Positions 1 through 8,861 of a DNA stretch of 64,000 nt are shown piece after piece. The notes under the pieces were generated by a model. It saw only the letters and a program-made list of their open reading frames with translations, did not search any database and was not told the DNA's origin. The first letter of the stretch is position 1; each line of letters opens with the position of its first letter. The stretch is taken from the NCBI RefSeq assembly GCF_900143065.1, contig NZ_FRCX01000006.1, positions 248,001 to 312,000 on the forward strand, read 5' to 3'. A program made the translations under genes and the position numbers. This DNA is from Duganella sacchari (lineage in GTDB: Bacteria > Pseudomonadota > Gammaproteobacteria > Burkholderiales > Burkholderiaceae_D).

Positions 1-1232
1 TCGTCGCTGCGCACGCGCACGGTGACGCTGCCGCCGGACGGCGTGTAGCGCAGCGCGTTGTCGATGAGGTTGGACAGCAGCTCGCGCAGCATGGTCGGGT
101 TGCCGGTGATGGTCAACGGCTGCGGCGGCGCCTCAAAGCCCAGGTCGATCTGGTGCGCGAACGAGGCCTGCACCCAGTCCTGCACCACCGTGCGCGCCAG
201 ATCGCCCAGGTCCAGCGCTACCATGGCGCTACCGGCCGGCTGCTGGTTTTCGGCGCGCGCCAGGGCCAGCAGCTGGTTGACCAGGCGCGTGGCCGCTTCC
301 GAACTCTTGGCCAGCTGTTCCAGCGAACGGTGGATTTCCTGCTTGTCGGTCTGGCGCAGCGCCAGCTCGGACTGCATCCGCATGCCGGCCAGCGGGGTAC
401 GCATCTGGTGGGCGGCGTCGGCAATGAAGCGTTTCTGCATGTCGATGGTCAGCGACAGCCGCGACAGCATCTCGTTGAGCGAGCGCACCAGCGGCGTGAT
501 TTCCTCCGGCACCTGGCGCGGCGCGATGGGGCTCAGGTCTTCCGGACTGCGCGCGCGGATGCGCTCCTGCAGCTGGGCCAGCGGCGACAGGCCGCGCGCC
601 AGCGCAAACCACACCAGGGCCAGCACTACCGGCAACACGATGAACTGCGGCAGGATCACGCCTTTGATGATGGCGTTGGCCAGTTGCGCGCGCTTCTCCA
701 GCGTTTCCGCCACCTGCACCAGCGCCAATGGTGGCGTACCGCCATCGCTGCGCTCCAGCTGGACGTAGGCAAACGCGATGCGGACCGGCGTGCCGTGCAT
801 GCTGTCGTTGCGGAAGCGCACGCCGCCGGAGCTGGTCTTGTCCTCGTCATCCAGCACGGGTTGCGGCAGGTCGCGGTCGCCGTCGATATGGTCGCCGCGC
901 GGCCCCTGAATCTGGAAGTAGACGTTGTCGATGTCGTCGGCGCGCAGGATGTCGCGCGCGGAACCGGACAGGCTCTTGATGACCTTGCCGTCTACCGAAC
1001 GCACCTGCTGCGTCAGCACGGTGACGCTGTCTTCCAGCGCATGGTCGAACGGCTGGTTGGCGATGGACTTGGCCACCAGGTAGGTGATGGCGATACTCAT
1101 GGGCCACAGCAGCAGCAGCGGCGCCAGCATCCAGTCGAGGATTTCGCCGAACAGGGAGTGTTGTATGTCTTCGTCCGCCTCAGGGGGCGGCGGCTGGTAC
1201 TCCGGTTCGGCGGCTTCCTGCGACGGGTTCAC
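1..1232 (-). CDS. Sensor histidine kinase, TctE/QseC-like (partial, C-terminus off the window)
   Basis: Inner-membrane sensor kinase partnered with the regulator just upstream. A GTG start at 1232 overlaps the regulator's TGA (GTGA), indicating translational coupling. From the N-terminus: a Pro/Glu-rich cytoplasmic tail, a first membrane segment near residues 30-50, a periplasmic domain of roughly 120 residues of the 2CSK type, a second membrane segment, a HAMP-like linker, and a HisKA domain with the phospho-acceptor H-box HQMRTPL. The N-box of the ATPase domain (LIDNALRYTP) lies close to the edge, so only the last part of the ATPase domain is missing. The ligand cannot be told; TctE homologues often sense carboxylates, but that is family knowledge only. 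Confidence 0.88.
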   Translation of the reverse strand, partial: MNPSQEAAEPEYQPPPPEADEDIQHSLFGEILDWMLAPLLLLWPMSIAITYLVAKSIANQPFDHALEDSVTVLTQQVRSVDGKVIKSLSGSARDILRADDIDNVYFQIQGPRGDHIDGDRDLPQPVLDDEDKTSSGGVRFRNDSMHGTPVRIAFAYVQLERSDGGTPPLALVQVAETLEKRAQLANAIIKGVILPQFIVLPVVLALVWFALARGLSPLAQLQERIRARSPEDLSPIAPRQVPEEITPLVRSLNEMLSRLSLTIDMQKRFIADAAHQMRTPLAGMRMQSELALRQTDKQEIHRSLEQLAKSSEAATRLVNQLLALARAENQQPAGSAMVALDLGDLARTVVQDWVQASFAHQIDLGFEAPPQPLTITGNPTMLRELLSNLIDNALRYTPSGGSVTVRVRSD

Positions 1233-1939
1233 TTGTGGCTGTCCCCGGCTTCCGCGCTGGCGCGTGCGGCTTCGTTGAATTTCTCCAGGCAGTAGCCGAG
1301 GCCGCGCACCGTGGCGATGCGGATGCCGCCCACTTCGATCTTCTTGCGCAGGCGGTGCACATACACTTCGATGGCGTTGTTGCTGACTTCCTCGCCCCAT
1401 TCGCACAGGTGGTCGACCAGCTGTTCCTTCGACACCAGCCGGCCGGTGCGCGCCAGCAGGATTTCCAGCAGGCCCAGTTCGCGCGCCGACAGGTCCAGCA
1501 TCTGCTCATTGATGTAAGCGCTGCGGCCGACCTGGTCATAATTCAGCGGGCCGTGCTTGATGACGGTGGCGCCGCCGCCGGCGCCACGGCGGGTCAGGGC
1601 GCGCACGCGTGCCTCCAGTTCCGACAGCGCAAACGGTTTGGCCATATAATCATCGGCGCCGAGGTCGAGGCCGTTGACGCGCTGTTCGATGGAATCGGCG
1701 GCGGTCAGGATCAGCACCGGCAGCAGCGAGCCGCGCGAGCGCAGGCGGCGCAGCACTTCCAGGCCGGACAGCTTGGGCAGGCCCAGGTCCAGGATCAGCA
1801 AATCGAATTCCTGGGTCGACAGCGCGGTGTCGGCCTCCTGGCCGTTTCTGACGCAGTCGATGGCGTAACCGGACTGGCGCAGGGATCTGGTCAGCCCGTC
1901 GGCCAGCACACTATCGTCTTCGGCAAGTAAAATACGCAT
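1229..1939 (-). CDS. OmpR/TctD-family response regulator
   Basis: 236-residue DNA-binding response regulator, expected to be phosphorylated by the kinase that follows it. The N-terminal receiver starts MRILLAEDD; the acidic pair, the phospho-acceptor Asp (LLILDLGLP) and the conserved Lys (YMAKPF) are present. The C-terminal winged helix ends with the typical VRGLGYCLE. I chose ATG 1939 because the receiver's first strand starts there; an in-frame ATG 21 bases upstream would add seven residues with no family match. The pair is divergent from recA, with 146 bases between the two start codons. Confidence 0.92.
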   Translation of the reverse strand: MRILLAEDDSVLADGLTRSLRQSGYAIDCVRNGQEADTALSTQEFDLLILDLGLPKLSGLEVLRRLRSRGSLLPVLILTAADSIEQRVNGLDLGADDYMAKPFALSELEARVRALTRRGAGGGATVIKHGPLNYDQVGRSAYINEQMLDLSARELGLLEILLARTGRLVSKEQLVDHLCEWGEEVSNNAIEVYVHRLRKKIEVGGIRIATVRGLGYCLEKFNEAARASAEAGDSHK

Positions 1940-2016
1940 TGAAAAACACTCCAGCTGCACAAGACCCTATTTTGGCGAGTTTTTGTGCAATCTCAAAGAA
2001 ATACCCAAAATCCCGC

Positions 2017-2045
2017 TTGCATTAAGCACTGTTTTTTTATACAGT
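2017..2045 (+). promoter_or_regulatory. recA sigma-70 promoter
   Basis: TTGCAT at 2017-2022 and TACAGT at 2040-2045 are separated by exactly 17 bases, a good -35/-10 pair. The -10 lies inside the LexA palindrome, so repressor binding would block polymerase. The expected start site is around 2052, about 34 bases before the recA ATG. Confidence 0.75.
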
Positions 2046-2048
2046 GCT
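2025..2048 (+). promoter_or_regulatory. LexA operator (SOS box) of recA
   Basis: A perfect CTGT-N8-ACAG core at 2029-2044 sits within a longer perfect palindrome, AGCACTGT-N8-ACAGTGCT, with an AT-only centre. This is the canonical proteobacterial SOS-box architecture. It overlaps the recA promoter and lies 38 bases upstream of the start codon. Confidence 0.93.
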
Positions 2049-2085
2049 ACCTGTATTGAACAACCCCACTGGCTGAAAGCACATT

Positions 2086-3174
2086 ATGGACGAGAAAAAA
2101 GGCGTAGTACCTGCATCTGAAAAAGCCAAGGCGCTGGCAGCGGCGCTGGCCCAGATCGAGAAGCAGTTCGGCAAAGGCTCCGTCATGCGTATGGACGCCA
2201 GTGCTCCTATCGAAGAAGTACAAGTGGTCTCGACCGGCTCGCTGGGCCTGGACGTGGCGCTGGGCGTCGGCGGCCTGCCGCGCGGCCGTGTGGTGGAAAT
2301 CTACGGCCCGGAATCGTCGGGTAAAACCACGCTGACCCTGCAAACCATCGCCGAGATGCAGAAACTGGGCGGCACCTGCGCCTTCATCGACGCTGAACAC
2401 GCGCTGGACGTGGGTTATGCACAGAAGCTGGGCGTGAACCTGCACGAGCTGCTGATCTCGCAGCCGGACACCGGCGAACAGGCGCTGGAAATCTGCGATG
2501 CCCTGGTACGTTCGGGCTCGGTTGACCTGGTGGTGGTCGACTCGGTGGCGGCACTGACCCCACGCGCCGAGATTGAAGGCGACATGGGTGATTCGCTGCC
2601 AGGCCTGCAAGCGCGTCTGATGTCGCAAGCGCTGCGCAAGCTGACCGGCTCGATCAACCGCACCAACACGCTGGTCATCTTCATCAACCAGATCCGTATG
2701 AAGATCGGTGTGATGTTCGGCTCGCCAGAAACCACCACCGGTGGTAACGCGCTGAAGTTCTACGCCTCCGTGCGTCTGGACATCCGCCGCACCGGCTCGA
2801 TCAAATCGGGCGACGAAGTGATCGGTAACGAAACCAAGGTCAAGGTCGTCAAGAACAAGATTGCGCCACCGTTCAAGGAAGCGCACTTCGACATCCTGTA
2901 CGGCGCCGGCACCTCGCGTGAAGGCGAGATCCTGGACCTGGGCGTGGAAGCCAAGATCGTTGAGAAGTCGGGCTCGTGGTACAGCTATAACGGCGAGCGC
3001 GTCGGCCAGGGCAAGGACAATGCCCGCGCCTTCCTGCAAGAGCGTCCGGAACTGGCATGGGAAATTGAAAACAAGGTGCGTGAATCGCTGGGCGTACGCG
3101 CGCTGCCACCCCTGGCCACCGACAACACCGTGGTCAAGCTGAAGCCGGCCAAGCCTGAAGCCGACGCTGCTTAA
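2086..3174 (+). CDS. recA: Recombinase RecA
   Basis: 362-residue DNA strand-exchange ATPase that forms filaments on single-stranded DNA and triggers LexA self-cleavage. Walker A is GPESSGKTT (about residues 67-75), the Walker B strand is [10 protein letters not shown], and loop L2 follows [14 protein letters not shown]. Length and the C-terminal tail are normal. It is SOS-controlled through the operator at 2025-2048. recX follows 9 bases after its stop, the usual arrangement for a modulator co-transcribed with its target. Confidence 0.99.
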   Translation: MDEKKGVVPASEKAKALAAALAQIEKQFGKGSVMRMDASAPIEEVQVVSTGSLGLDVALGVGGLPRGRVVEIYGPESSGKTTLTLQTIAEMQKLGGTCAFIDAEHALDVGYAQKLGVNLHELLISQPDTGEQALEICDALVRSGSVDLVVVDSVAALTPRAEIEGDMGDSLPGLQARLMSQALRKLTGSINRTNTLVIFINQIRMKIGVMFGSPETTTGGNALKFYASVRLDIRRTGSIKSGDEVIGNETKVKVVKNKIAPPFKEAHFDILYGAGTSREGEILDLGVEAKIVEKSGSWYSYNGERVGQGKDNARAFLQERPELAWEIENKVRESLGVRALPPLATDNTVVKLKPAKPEADAA

Positions 3175-3183
3175 TATCGCATC

Positions 3184-3636
3184 ATGGCTGCGCCACAACT
3201 GAGCTTGAAAGCGCGTGCTCTGCGCTTTCTTTCCCTGCGTGAGCACAGCCGGCTGGAGCTGGCCCGCAAGCTGGCCCGCCATGCCGAGGAGGGCGACGAT
3301 GTCGAAGCCCTTCTCGATTTTCTGGAAAAGAATAACTGGCTGTCGCAGGAACGCTTTTCCGAATCGCTGATCCATCGCCGTGCTTCCCGCTACGGCAACA
3401 GCCGCATCGTCGCCGAGCTGCAAAGCCATGGCGTCAACGGTGAGGCCCTGCAAGAACTCAAATCCACTCTGGCTGACACCGAACTGGCACGCGCGCAGGA
3501 GATCTGGCAGCGCAAGTTTGGCGTGGTCGCCACCGATCCCCTGGTCCGCAATAAACACATCCGCTTCCTGCTGCAGCGCGGCTTTTCGCAGCGTGTGGTG
3601 CAAAAGGTCATCAAAGGCGCTGACCTCGACGAGTAA
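3184..3636 (+). CDS. recX: Regulatory protein RecX
   Basis: 150-residue inhibitor of RecA filament extension. The sequence has the three-helix repeat character of RecX: an N-terminal [20 protein letters not shown], a central [20 protein letters not shown], and a C-terminal [17 protein letters not shown]. It begins 9 bases after recA and is most likely read from the same SOS-regulated transcript. Length is typical. Confidence 0.95.
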   Translation: MAAPQLSLKARALRFLSLREHSRLELARKLARHAEEGDDVEALLDFLEKNNWLSQERFSESLIHRRASRYGNSRIVAELQSHGVNGEALQELKSTLADTELARAQEIWQRKFGVVATDPLVRNKHIRFLLQRGFSQRVVQKVIKGADLDE

Positions 3637-4063
3637 TTTCCCTTCGGTCCGTGGTGTGCTACACTTTGCGGGTTTTTGCAGCACCGCGGGTGCGGTGGTT
3701 GTCCGTAGAAGCTGCGGCAACGTGCGTTTTTAATAAGAGAAATGCGCCAGGCTGCTAACTAATTTATGCCGCGAGAGCGGTATCAATCTTATGTCCTTGT
3801 TAACTCCAATTACCCAACCTGCGCTGAGTACGCGCGCGCGTGCTTTCCTGAGCAAGGATGGCGTGCGGGATATTGGCGGCACCCCTCTGCAGCAAACACC
3901 GTTTCGCATCACCAGATTCCATGTCCTGCACCGCATTGCCGGCGCAGTGGCACTGTTTTACCCGCGCTGGGTGGACAAAGCAGCACCGGGTAGCGCGTAG
4001 CAATCATCTGCTTAACAATCAATCAACCGATTTTTACACATCAGCATCAGAAGGGAAGCCAGC
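3637..4063 (+). other. recX-sucC intergenic region (427 bases) with two adjacent hairpins
   Basis: Two weak back-to-back hairpins lie at 3682-3697 (CACCGC/GCGGTG, 4-base loop) and 3698-3721 (bulged stem GTTGTCCG/CGGCAAC), followed after five bases by TTTTT at 3727-3731. They may end the recAX transcript. The remainder holds overlapping short open frames, the best being 69 codons at 3791-4000, but with no clear ribosome site and no recognisable family, so I do not call a gene. The sucC promoter should lie in the last 100 bases; I could not identify it with confidence. Confidence 0.4.
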
Positions 4064-5230
4064 ATGAAAATCCATGAGTATCAAGGCAAAGAAATCCTCC
4101 GAAAATACGGAGTGACGGTACCGCGCGGCATTCCGTGCCTGACCGTTGAAGAAGCAGTTAAAGCTGCTGAAACCTTGGGCGGCCCGGTCTGGGTTGTGAA
4201 AGCACAGATCCACGCCGGTGGCCGTGGTAAAGGCGGCGGCGTTAAAGTTGCCAAGTCGCTGGAACAAGTCAAAGAATACGCTGACCAAATCATGGGCATG
4301 CAGCTGATCACCCATCAGACTGGTCCTGAAGGTCAAAAAGTACGCCGCCTGCTGATCGAAGAAGGCGCGGACATCAAACAAGAACTGTACGTATCGCTGG
4401 TTACCGACCGCGTGACCCAGCGCGTTGTGCTGATGGCCTCGTCGGAAGGCGGCATGGACATCGAAGAGGTTGCTGAGTCCCACCCAGAAAAAATCCACTC
4501 GATCGCTATCGATCCAGCCGTTGGCCTGACCGACGCTGAAGCTGCTGGCATCGCCGCAAAAATCGGCGTACCAGAAGGTTCGATCGCTGACGCCGTGACC
4601 AACCTGCAAGGCCTGTACAAAGCCTACTGGGAAACCGATTCGTCGCTGGCCGAAATCAACCCGCTGATCGTGACCGGTTCGGGCAAGATCATTGCACTGG
4701 ACGCCAAGTTCAACTTCGACGCCAACGCACTGTTCCGTCAACCAGAAATCGTCGCTTACCGCGATCTGGACGAAGAAGATCCAGCTGAAGTCGAAGCCTC
4801 GAAATTCGACCTGGCCTACATCTCCCTGGACGGCAACATCGGCTGCCTGGTGAACGGCGCCGGCCTGGCCATGGCCACCATGGACACCATCAAACTGTTC
4901 GGCGGCGAGCCAGCCAACTTCCTGGACGTGGGCGGCGGCGCAACGGCTGAGAAAGTCACCGAAGCGTTCAAGATCATGTTGAAAAACCCAGGCCTGAAAG
5001 CCATCCTGGTCAACATCTTCGGCGGCATCATGCGCTGCGACGTGATCGCCGAAGGCGTGATCACCGCATCGAAAGCGGTTTCGCTGCAAGTACCGCTGGT
5101 GGTCCGCATGAAGGGCACCAACGAAGATCTGGGCAAGAAAATGCTGGCTGACTCCGGCCTGCCGATCATCGCCGCTGACACCATGGAAGATGCAGCTAAG
5201 AGCGTTGTTGCAGCCGCTGCTGGTAAATAA
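4064..5230 (+). CDS. sucC: Succinyl-CoA synthetase (ADP-forming) beta subunit
   Basis: 388-residue beta subunit of the TCA-cycle enzyme that converts succinyl-CoA to succinate with ATP formation. The ATP-grasp N-terminus begins [17 protein letters not shown] and has the glycine-rich [10 protein letters not shown]. The C-terminal CoA-ligase half contains [16 protein letters not shown]. The ribosome site GAAGGGA lies upstream of the ATG. sucD follows 13 bases downstream, and both share the strong terminator at 6153-6184. Confidence 0.98.
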   Translation: MKIHEYQGKEILRKYGVTVPRGIPCLTVEEAVKAAETLGGPVWVVKAQIHAGGRGKGGGVKVAKSLEQVKEYADQIMGMQLITHQTGPEGQKVRRLLIEEGADIKQELYVSLVTDRVTQRVVLMASSEGGMDIEEVAESHPEKIHSIAIDPAVGLTDAEAAGIAAKIGVPEGSIADAVTNLQGLYKAYWETDSSLAEINPLIVTGSGKIIALDAKFNFDANALFRQPEIVAYRDLDEEDPAEVEASKFDLAYISLDGNIGCLVNGAGLAMATMDTIKLFGGEPANFLDVGGGATAEKVTEAFKIMLKNPGLKAILVNIFGGIMRCDVIAEGVITASKAVSLQVPLVVRMKGTNEDLGKKMLADSGLPIIAADTMEDAAKSVVAAAAGK

Positions 5231-5243
5231 TTAAGGAACCGAT

Positions 5244-6125
5244 ATGTCTATTCTGATCAACAAAGACACCAAAGTCATCACCCAGGGTATCACCGGCAAA
5301 ACCGGTCAGTTCCACACCCGTATGTGCCGCGAATACGCGAACGGCAAAAACGCCTTCGTAGCAGGCGTGAATCCGAAGAAAGCCGGCGAAGACTTCGAAG
5401 GCATTCCAATTTTCGGTTCGGTCAAAGAAGCCGCGTCGAACACCGGCGCCACCGTGTCGGTGATCTACGTGCCGCCAGCAGGCGCCGCTGCCGCCATCTG
5501 GGAAGCCGTTGAAGCTGAACTGGAACTGGCCATTTGCATTACCGAAGGCATCCCAGTCCGCGACATGATGGCACTGAAGGATCGCATGGCCAAAGCCGGT
5601 TCGAAAACCCTGCTGCTGGGCCCTAACTGCCCAGGCCTGATCACCCCTGACGAAATCAAGATCGGCATCATGCCAGGTCACATCCACCGTAAGGGTCGTA
5701 TCGGCGTGGTATCGCGTTCGGGCACCCTGACCTATGAAGCAGTGGGTCAGCTGACCGCACTGGGCCTGGGCCAATCGTCGGCAGTTGGTATCGGCGGCGA
5801 CCCAATCAACGGTCTGAAGCACATCGACGTGATGCGCATGTTCAACGAAGATCCTGATACCGACGCGGTCATCATGATCGGCGAAATCGGCGGTCCGGAC
5901 GAAGCCAATGCTGCACGTTGGGTCAAAGACAACATGAAGAAACCGGTGGTTGGCTTCATCGCCGGCGTTACCGCTCCTCCAGGCAAGCGCATGGGCCACG
6001 CCGGCGCGCTGATCTCGGGCGGCGCTGACACCGCGCAAGCCAAGCTGGACATCATGGAAGAGTGCGGCATCAAAGCCACCAAGAATCCATCGGAAATGGC
6101 ACGTCTGCTGAAAGCCATGCTGTAA
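5244..6125 (+). CDS. sucD: Succinyl-CoA synthetase alpha subunit
   Basis: 293-residue alpha subunit carrying the CoA-binding Rossmann domain and the phospho-histidine. The N-terminal segment [10 protein letters not shown], the CoA-binding region, and the active-site loop near [20 protein letters not shown] (the phosphorylated His is in GHAGA) are all present. It is co-transcribed with sucC and has an AAGGA ribosome site. Length is normal. Confidence 0.98.
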   Translation: MSILINKDTKVITQGITGKTGQFHTRMCREYANGKNAFVAGVNPKKAGEDFEGIPIFGSVKEAASNTGATVSVIYVPPAGAAAAIWEAVEAELELAICITEGIPVRDMMALKDRMAKAGSKTLLLGPNCPGLITPDEIKIGIMPGHIHRKGRIGVVSRSGTLTYEAVGQLTALGLGQSSAVGIGGDPINGLKHIDVMRMFNEDPDTDAVIMIGEIGGPDEANAARWVKDNMKKPVVGFIAGVTAPPGKRMGHAGALISGGADTAQAKLDIMEECGIKATKNPSEMARLLKAML

Positions 6126-6152
6126 TTAACAGCCGCTTGATTGTGGAATAAT

Positions 6153-6184
6153 AAAGGGGAGCCTGCGGGCTCCCCTTTTATTTT
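6153..6184 (+). terminator. Rho-independent terminator after sucCD
   Basis: An 11-base perfect stem (6153-6163 with 6168-6178) with a TGCG loop is followed by TATTTT. It lies 28 bases after the sucD stop. Confidence 0.92.
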
Positions 6185-6196
6185 CCGGAGATCAGA

Positions 6197-6775
6197 TTGG
6201 CGAAGCTCATCATCTCGCGCAACGGGCAAGTCGAGCAGCAAATACAACTGAGCAAGGAACGGATGACGCTGGGCCGTCACCCGCGCAATGACATCGTCCT
6301 GGCCCATCCCGCCATCAGCGCCGCGCATGCAGCCATCACCACCATCCTAGACGATTCCTTCCTGGAAGACCTGCACAGCACCAACGGTACGTTTGTGAAC
6401 GGCCACCGCATCGGCAAGCATTTCCTGCAACACCAGGATGTGATCAAGATGGCCAAGCTGGAATTGCAGTTTGTGGCCGATGGCATCCGGCCGCTGGCCG
6501 CCGCACAACCCGTGCTGGCGGAGATTTCTGTCTTAAACGGCAACAACGCGGGCAAGCATGTGGCGTTGACCAAACCGCAGACCACATTGGGCCGCGCCGG
6601 CGTGCAGGTGGTGGTGATCCAGCGCCATCCCGCGTTTTATACCATGACCCACACCGAAGGCGCGCTGGCGCCGCTGCTCAATGGCACGGCCTTGGATCTG
6701 CACACACCGGAGCGGCTCAGCGATGGCGATGTCATCGACCTCAGCGGCACCGAAATGGCCTTCCGCATCGCCTGA
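6197..6775 (+). CDS. FHA-domain protein
   Basis: 192-residue cytoplasmic protein with an N-terminal forkhead-associated, phosphothreonine-binding domain. Its signature residues are visible: LGRHPRNDIVL, then SAAHA in place of the usual S-x-x-H, and HSTNGTFVNG. Residues from about 115 onward (TLGRAG..., ending in a DGDVIDLSG strand) look like a second, degenerate FHA fold without the Ser/His pair. The start is TTG 6197, supported by CCGGAG at 6185-6190; no in-frame ATG precedes the conserved MAKLIISRNGQ. The partner is unknown. It lies directly after the sucCD terminator and upstream of the pilin gene. Confidence 0.82.
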   Translation: MAKLIISRNGQVEQQIQLSKERMTLGRHPRNDIVLAHPAISAAHAAITTILDDSFLEDLHSTNGTFVNGHRIGKHFLQHQDVIKMAKLELQFVADGIRPLAAAQPVLAEISVLNGNNAGKHVALTKPQTTLGRAGVQVVVIQRHPAFYTMTHTEGALAPLLNGTALDLHTPERLSDGDVIDLSGTEMAFRIA

Positions 6776-6833
6776 CAAAAATTGTCAGCCCAGCCTGTGC
6801 TGACAAAATGCGGCGCTCCAGACTGACAAAAAA
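6772..6833 (+). promoter_or_regulatory. Cluster of CTGACA/TGTCAG repeats, candidate PilR activator sites
   Basis: CTGACAA occurs at 6772, 6800 and 6823, and TTGTCAG at 6782, the first and last forming a 7-bp inverted repeat with a 3-base centre. PilR of Pseudomonas recognises repeated (C/G)TGTC motifs upstream of pilA; these are the same core on either strand, 50-110 bases upstream of the sigma-54 promoter, which is where an enhancer-binding protein would act. The first copy overlaps the stop codon of the FHA gene. The assignment to PilR is inference. Confidence 0.55.
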
Positions 6834-6879
6834 CGGCACTTCACGGCATATTTTGCTGAAATTTTGAGCAAAAACCGGG

Positions 6880-6895
6880 TGGCACACCAATTGCA
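6880..6895 (+). promoter_or_regulatory. Sigma-54 promoter of the pilin gene
   Basis: TGGCAC-N5-TTGCA matches the -24/-12 consensus exactly, with GG and GC separated by 10 bases. It lies 52 bases before the pilin ATG at 6947. Sigma-54 control of the major pilin is well established in other beta- and gamma-proteobacteria. Confidence 0.9.
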
Positions 6896-6946
6896 CTAAG
6901 CAGGGTGTAGCACCCAACAATGTGTTTAACCGTGAGGAGTCGCAAA

Positions 6947-7423
6947 ATGAAATCCATGAAAATGATGAAAAAGCAGGCGCAGGCCGGCTTTACCCTGATC
7001 GAGCTGATGATCGTTGTGGCGATTATCGGTATCCTGGCTGCGGTCGCGATTCCTGCCTACAGTGATTACACGGCCAAGGCCAAGGCCGCCAACGCGATGT
7101 CGGCCGTGGATTCGCTCAAAACCGCCGTGGCGCTGTGCGCCCAGGAAGCGGGCGGCGATGCCAGCGGCTGCTCGTCGGGTCAAAACGGCGTCCCTGCTGA
7201 CAATACCTTTACGGCAACCAAGGAAGTCGCCAGCGCCACCACCGCCGCCAACGGCGTGATCACCGCCACCCTGGCCTCCGGTGTTGGTTCCGGCATGGAC
7301 GGCAAAACCATCACCTTCGCGCCGAAAGTGGCCGCTGGCGCTTCGGCCATTACCTGGACCATCACGACCACGGTCACCAATACAGCGGCGGCGGCGGCCA
7401 TCACCAAAAACAGCGTGCCTTGA
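6947..7423 (+). CDS. pilA: Type IV pilin (PilA-like major pilin)
   Basis: 158-residue prepilin. A short basic leader ends in [23 protein letters not shown] sequence: the prepilin peptidase site is G before FTLIE, with Glu at +5, followed by the hydrophobic N-terminal helix. The globular part is Ala/Thr-rich and carries two cysteines (VALCAQ and SGCSSG) only 16 residues apart, rather than the usual C-terminal disulphide loop. ATG 6947 is chosen because GAGGAG lies 7 bases upstream; an earlier ATG at 6920 would lengthen the leader. No other pilus gene is in the window, so assembly must rely on genes elsewhere. Confidence 0.9.
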   Translation: MKSMKMMKKQAQAGFTLIELMIVVAIIGILAAVAIPAYSDYTAKAKAANAMSAVDSLKTAVALCAQEAGGDASGCSSGQNGVPADNTFTATKEVASATTAANGVITATLASGVGSGMDGKTITFAPKVAAGASAITWTITTTVTNTAAAAAITKNSVP

Positions 7424-7443
7424 TAGCAGGCTGGCCTGAATGC

Positions 7444-7471
7444 AAAAGCCCGGCAACTGCCGGGCTTTTTT
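7444..7471 (+). terminator. Bidirectional terminator between pilin and PilZ genes
   Basis: An 11-base stem (7444-7454 with 7459-7469), loop AACT, with T-rich sequence on one side and AAAA on the other. It can serve both the pilin gene and the converging PilZ gene whose stop is at 7475. Confidence 0.9.
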
Positions 7472-7474
7472 ACG

Positions 7475-8185
7475 TTAAACGATCTTCTGGCGGTCCGCTA
7501 TGAGGGCTTCGTAAGTCAGGTTTTGCAGCATGGTGTAATGCACCGGGTCGAGGTCAACGAACTGCAGGCCGTAGGTGAACACTTCCGGCTTGTCGCCCGA
7601 CGCGGGCTTGACCACGTTGATATTGCGCACCGTCGCATTGGGATTGATGCGTACCTGGCGGTTGCCGGGCTGGGCGATCAGATAAAACGACAGGCCAACC
7701 TGGCCGTCGCCATCCGGCAGCTGCTTGGGCGATTCGATAAGCGCGCCGGACACGCTCAGGTTGACCAGGAACACCGAGGTCGCGCCGGCCGGGGTCGTAA
7801 TCTGCGCCGGAATATCCACCTTGACCCGCATTGCCGCCCGCAGGCTGGTGCCCTGGATCGACACCGGGAAGCTCAGGTGCACATAAAACAGCGGACGCGG
7901 GAACACGCGTTGCACCACGCACGAGAACGAGCACACGTTCACGCCCGAGAACACGCGGATCGTGAGCTTGTCGCCTTCATTGAGGGAAATCGGCGCGCCA
8001 TTTTCAAACGGCACTTTGACGATCATGTACTCATCCTTGACCCAGCCGATCAGGGTCGAGAAGTGCTGGATAGGTTTGATCGTCCGGTGAGTGATGAACT
8101 GTATCCTGCCGCCTACTTGCAGGTTCATTTGCTCGAACTCGTACTCCTGAGTCTTGGCTTCGCTTGGCGGAGGGTTGCTGCTCAT
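7475..8185 (-). CDS. YcgR-like c-di-GMP receptor with PilZ domain
   Basis: 236-residue protein with an N-terminal YcgR-type beta domain (residues ~25-115) and a C-terminal PilZ domain. Both c-di-GMP contact motifs are intact: RAAMR (RxxxR) and NLSVSG ([D/N]xSxxG). Family members act as flagellar brakes or as effectors on surface organelles. It is convergent with the pilin gene and shares its terminator. Pilus versus flagellar output cannot be decided from sequence. Confidence 0.87.
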   Translation of the reverse strand: MSSNPPPSEAKTQEYEFEQMNLQVGGRIQFITHRTIKPIQHFSTLIGWVKDEYMIVKVPFENGAPISLNEGDKLTIRVFSGVNVCSFSCVVQRVFPRPLFYVHLSFPVSIQGTSLRAAMRVKVDIPAQITTPAGATSVFLVNLSVSGALIESPKQLPDGDGQVGLSFYLIAQPGNRQVRINPNATVRNINVVKPASGDKPEVFTYGLQFVDLDPVHYTMLQNLTYEALIADRQKIV

Positions 8186-8305
8186 GCAAACTCTTTCTTA
8201 TGTGCGCAAAACGGCTACGGTGACAACACCGTCAAAAAATTGTTCCAGCGACACTAATTATATACCCGCCAAGTTTGGGTAACAATCAGACAATACAACA
8301 CCTTG

Positions 8306-8791
8306 CTAGCTGGTTGCACTCCAGTCGCCCGACTTGCCGCCGTGCTTTTCGGTGACGCGGATGTTGGACATGACCATGCCGCGGTCGACGGCCTTGCACA
8401 TGTCATACACCGTCAGCAGGCCGACTTGCACCGCAGTGAGTGCTTCCATTTCGACGCCGGTCTTGCCGTAGGTCTCGACCTGGGCCTTGCAGTGGACGCT
8501 GGCGTTGGCCTCGTCGGTTTCGAACTCCACCGCGACGCGCGTCAGGGCCAGGGGATGGCACAGGGGGATCAGGTCGCTGGTGCGCTTGGAGGCCATGATG
8601 GCAGCGATGCGGGCGATGCCGAGCACGTCACCTTTCTTGGCCGTGCCGCTCATGATGATGGCCAGCGTCTCCGGTTTCATGCGGATCGAGCCGGTGGCCA
8701 GGGCGATGCGGTGGGTCTCCGCCTTGGCGCCGACGTCGACCATGTGGGCTTGTCCGGTGGCGTCAAAGTGGGTCAGGTGTTCGGTGGTCAT
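8306..8791 (-). CDS. moaC: Cyclic pyranopterin monophosphate synthase MoaC
   Basis: 161-residue enzyme of molybdenum-cofactor biosynthesis that, with MoaA, converts GTP to cyclic pyranopterin monophosphate. Signature segments [10 protein letters not shown], the LIPLCHPL substrate-binding loop, [10 protein letters not shown] and [10 protein letters not shown] are present. It stands alone, divergent from the M48 protease gene; no other moa gene lies nearby. Confidence 0.97.
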   Translation of the reverse strand: MTTEHLTHFDATGQAHMVDVGAKAETHRIALATGSIRMKPETLAIIMSGTAKKGDVLGIARIAAIMASKRTSDLIPLCHPLALTRVAVEFETDEANASVHCKAQVETYGKTGVEMEALTAVQVGLLTVYDMCKAVDRGMVMSNIRVTEKHGGKSGDWSATS

Positions 8792-8861
8792 GATGGCAAC
8801 GTAAAATGAGTCATAATCTGGTGCTAAGCTTTCGCACCCAAGTTGCGGGTATCATATCATC

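Noticed and set aside
3791..4000. A 69-codon open frame between recX and sucC.
   Set aside because: No ribosome site at a good distance, competing overlapping frames of similar length, and no family resemblance. It is noted within the intergenic feature instead.
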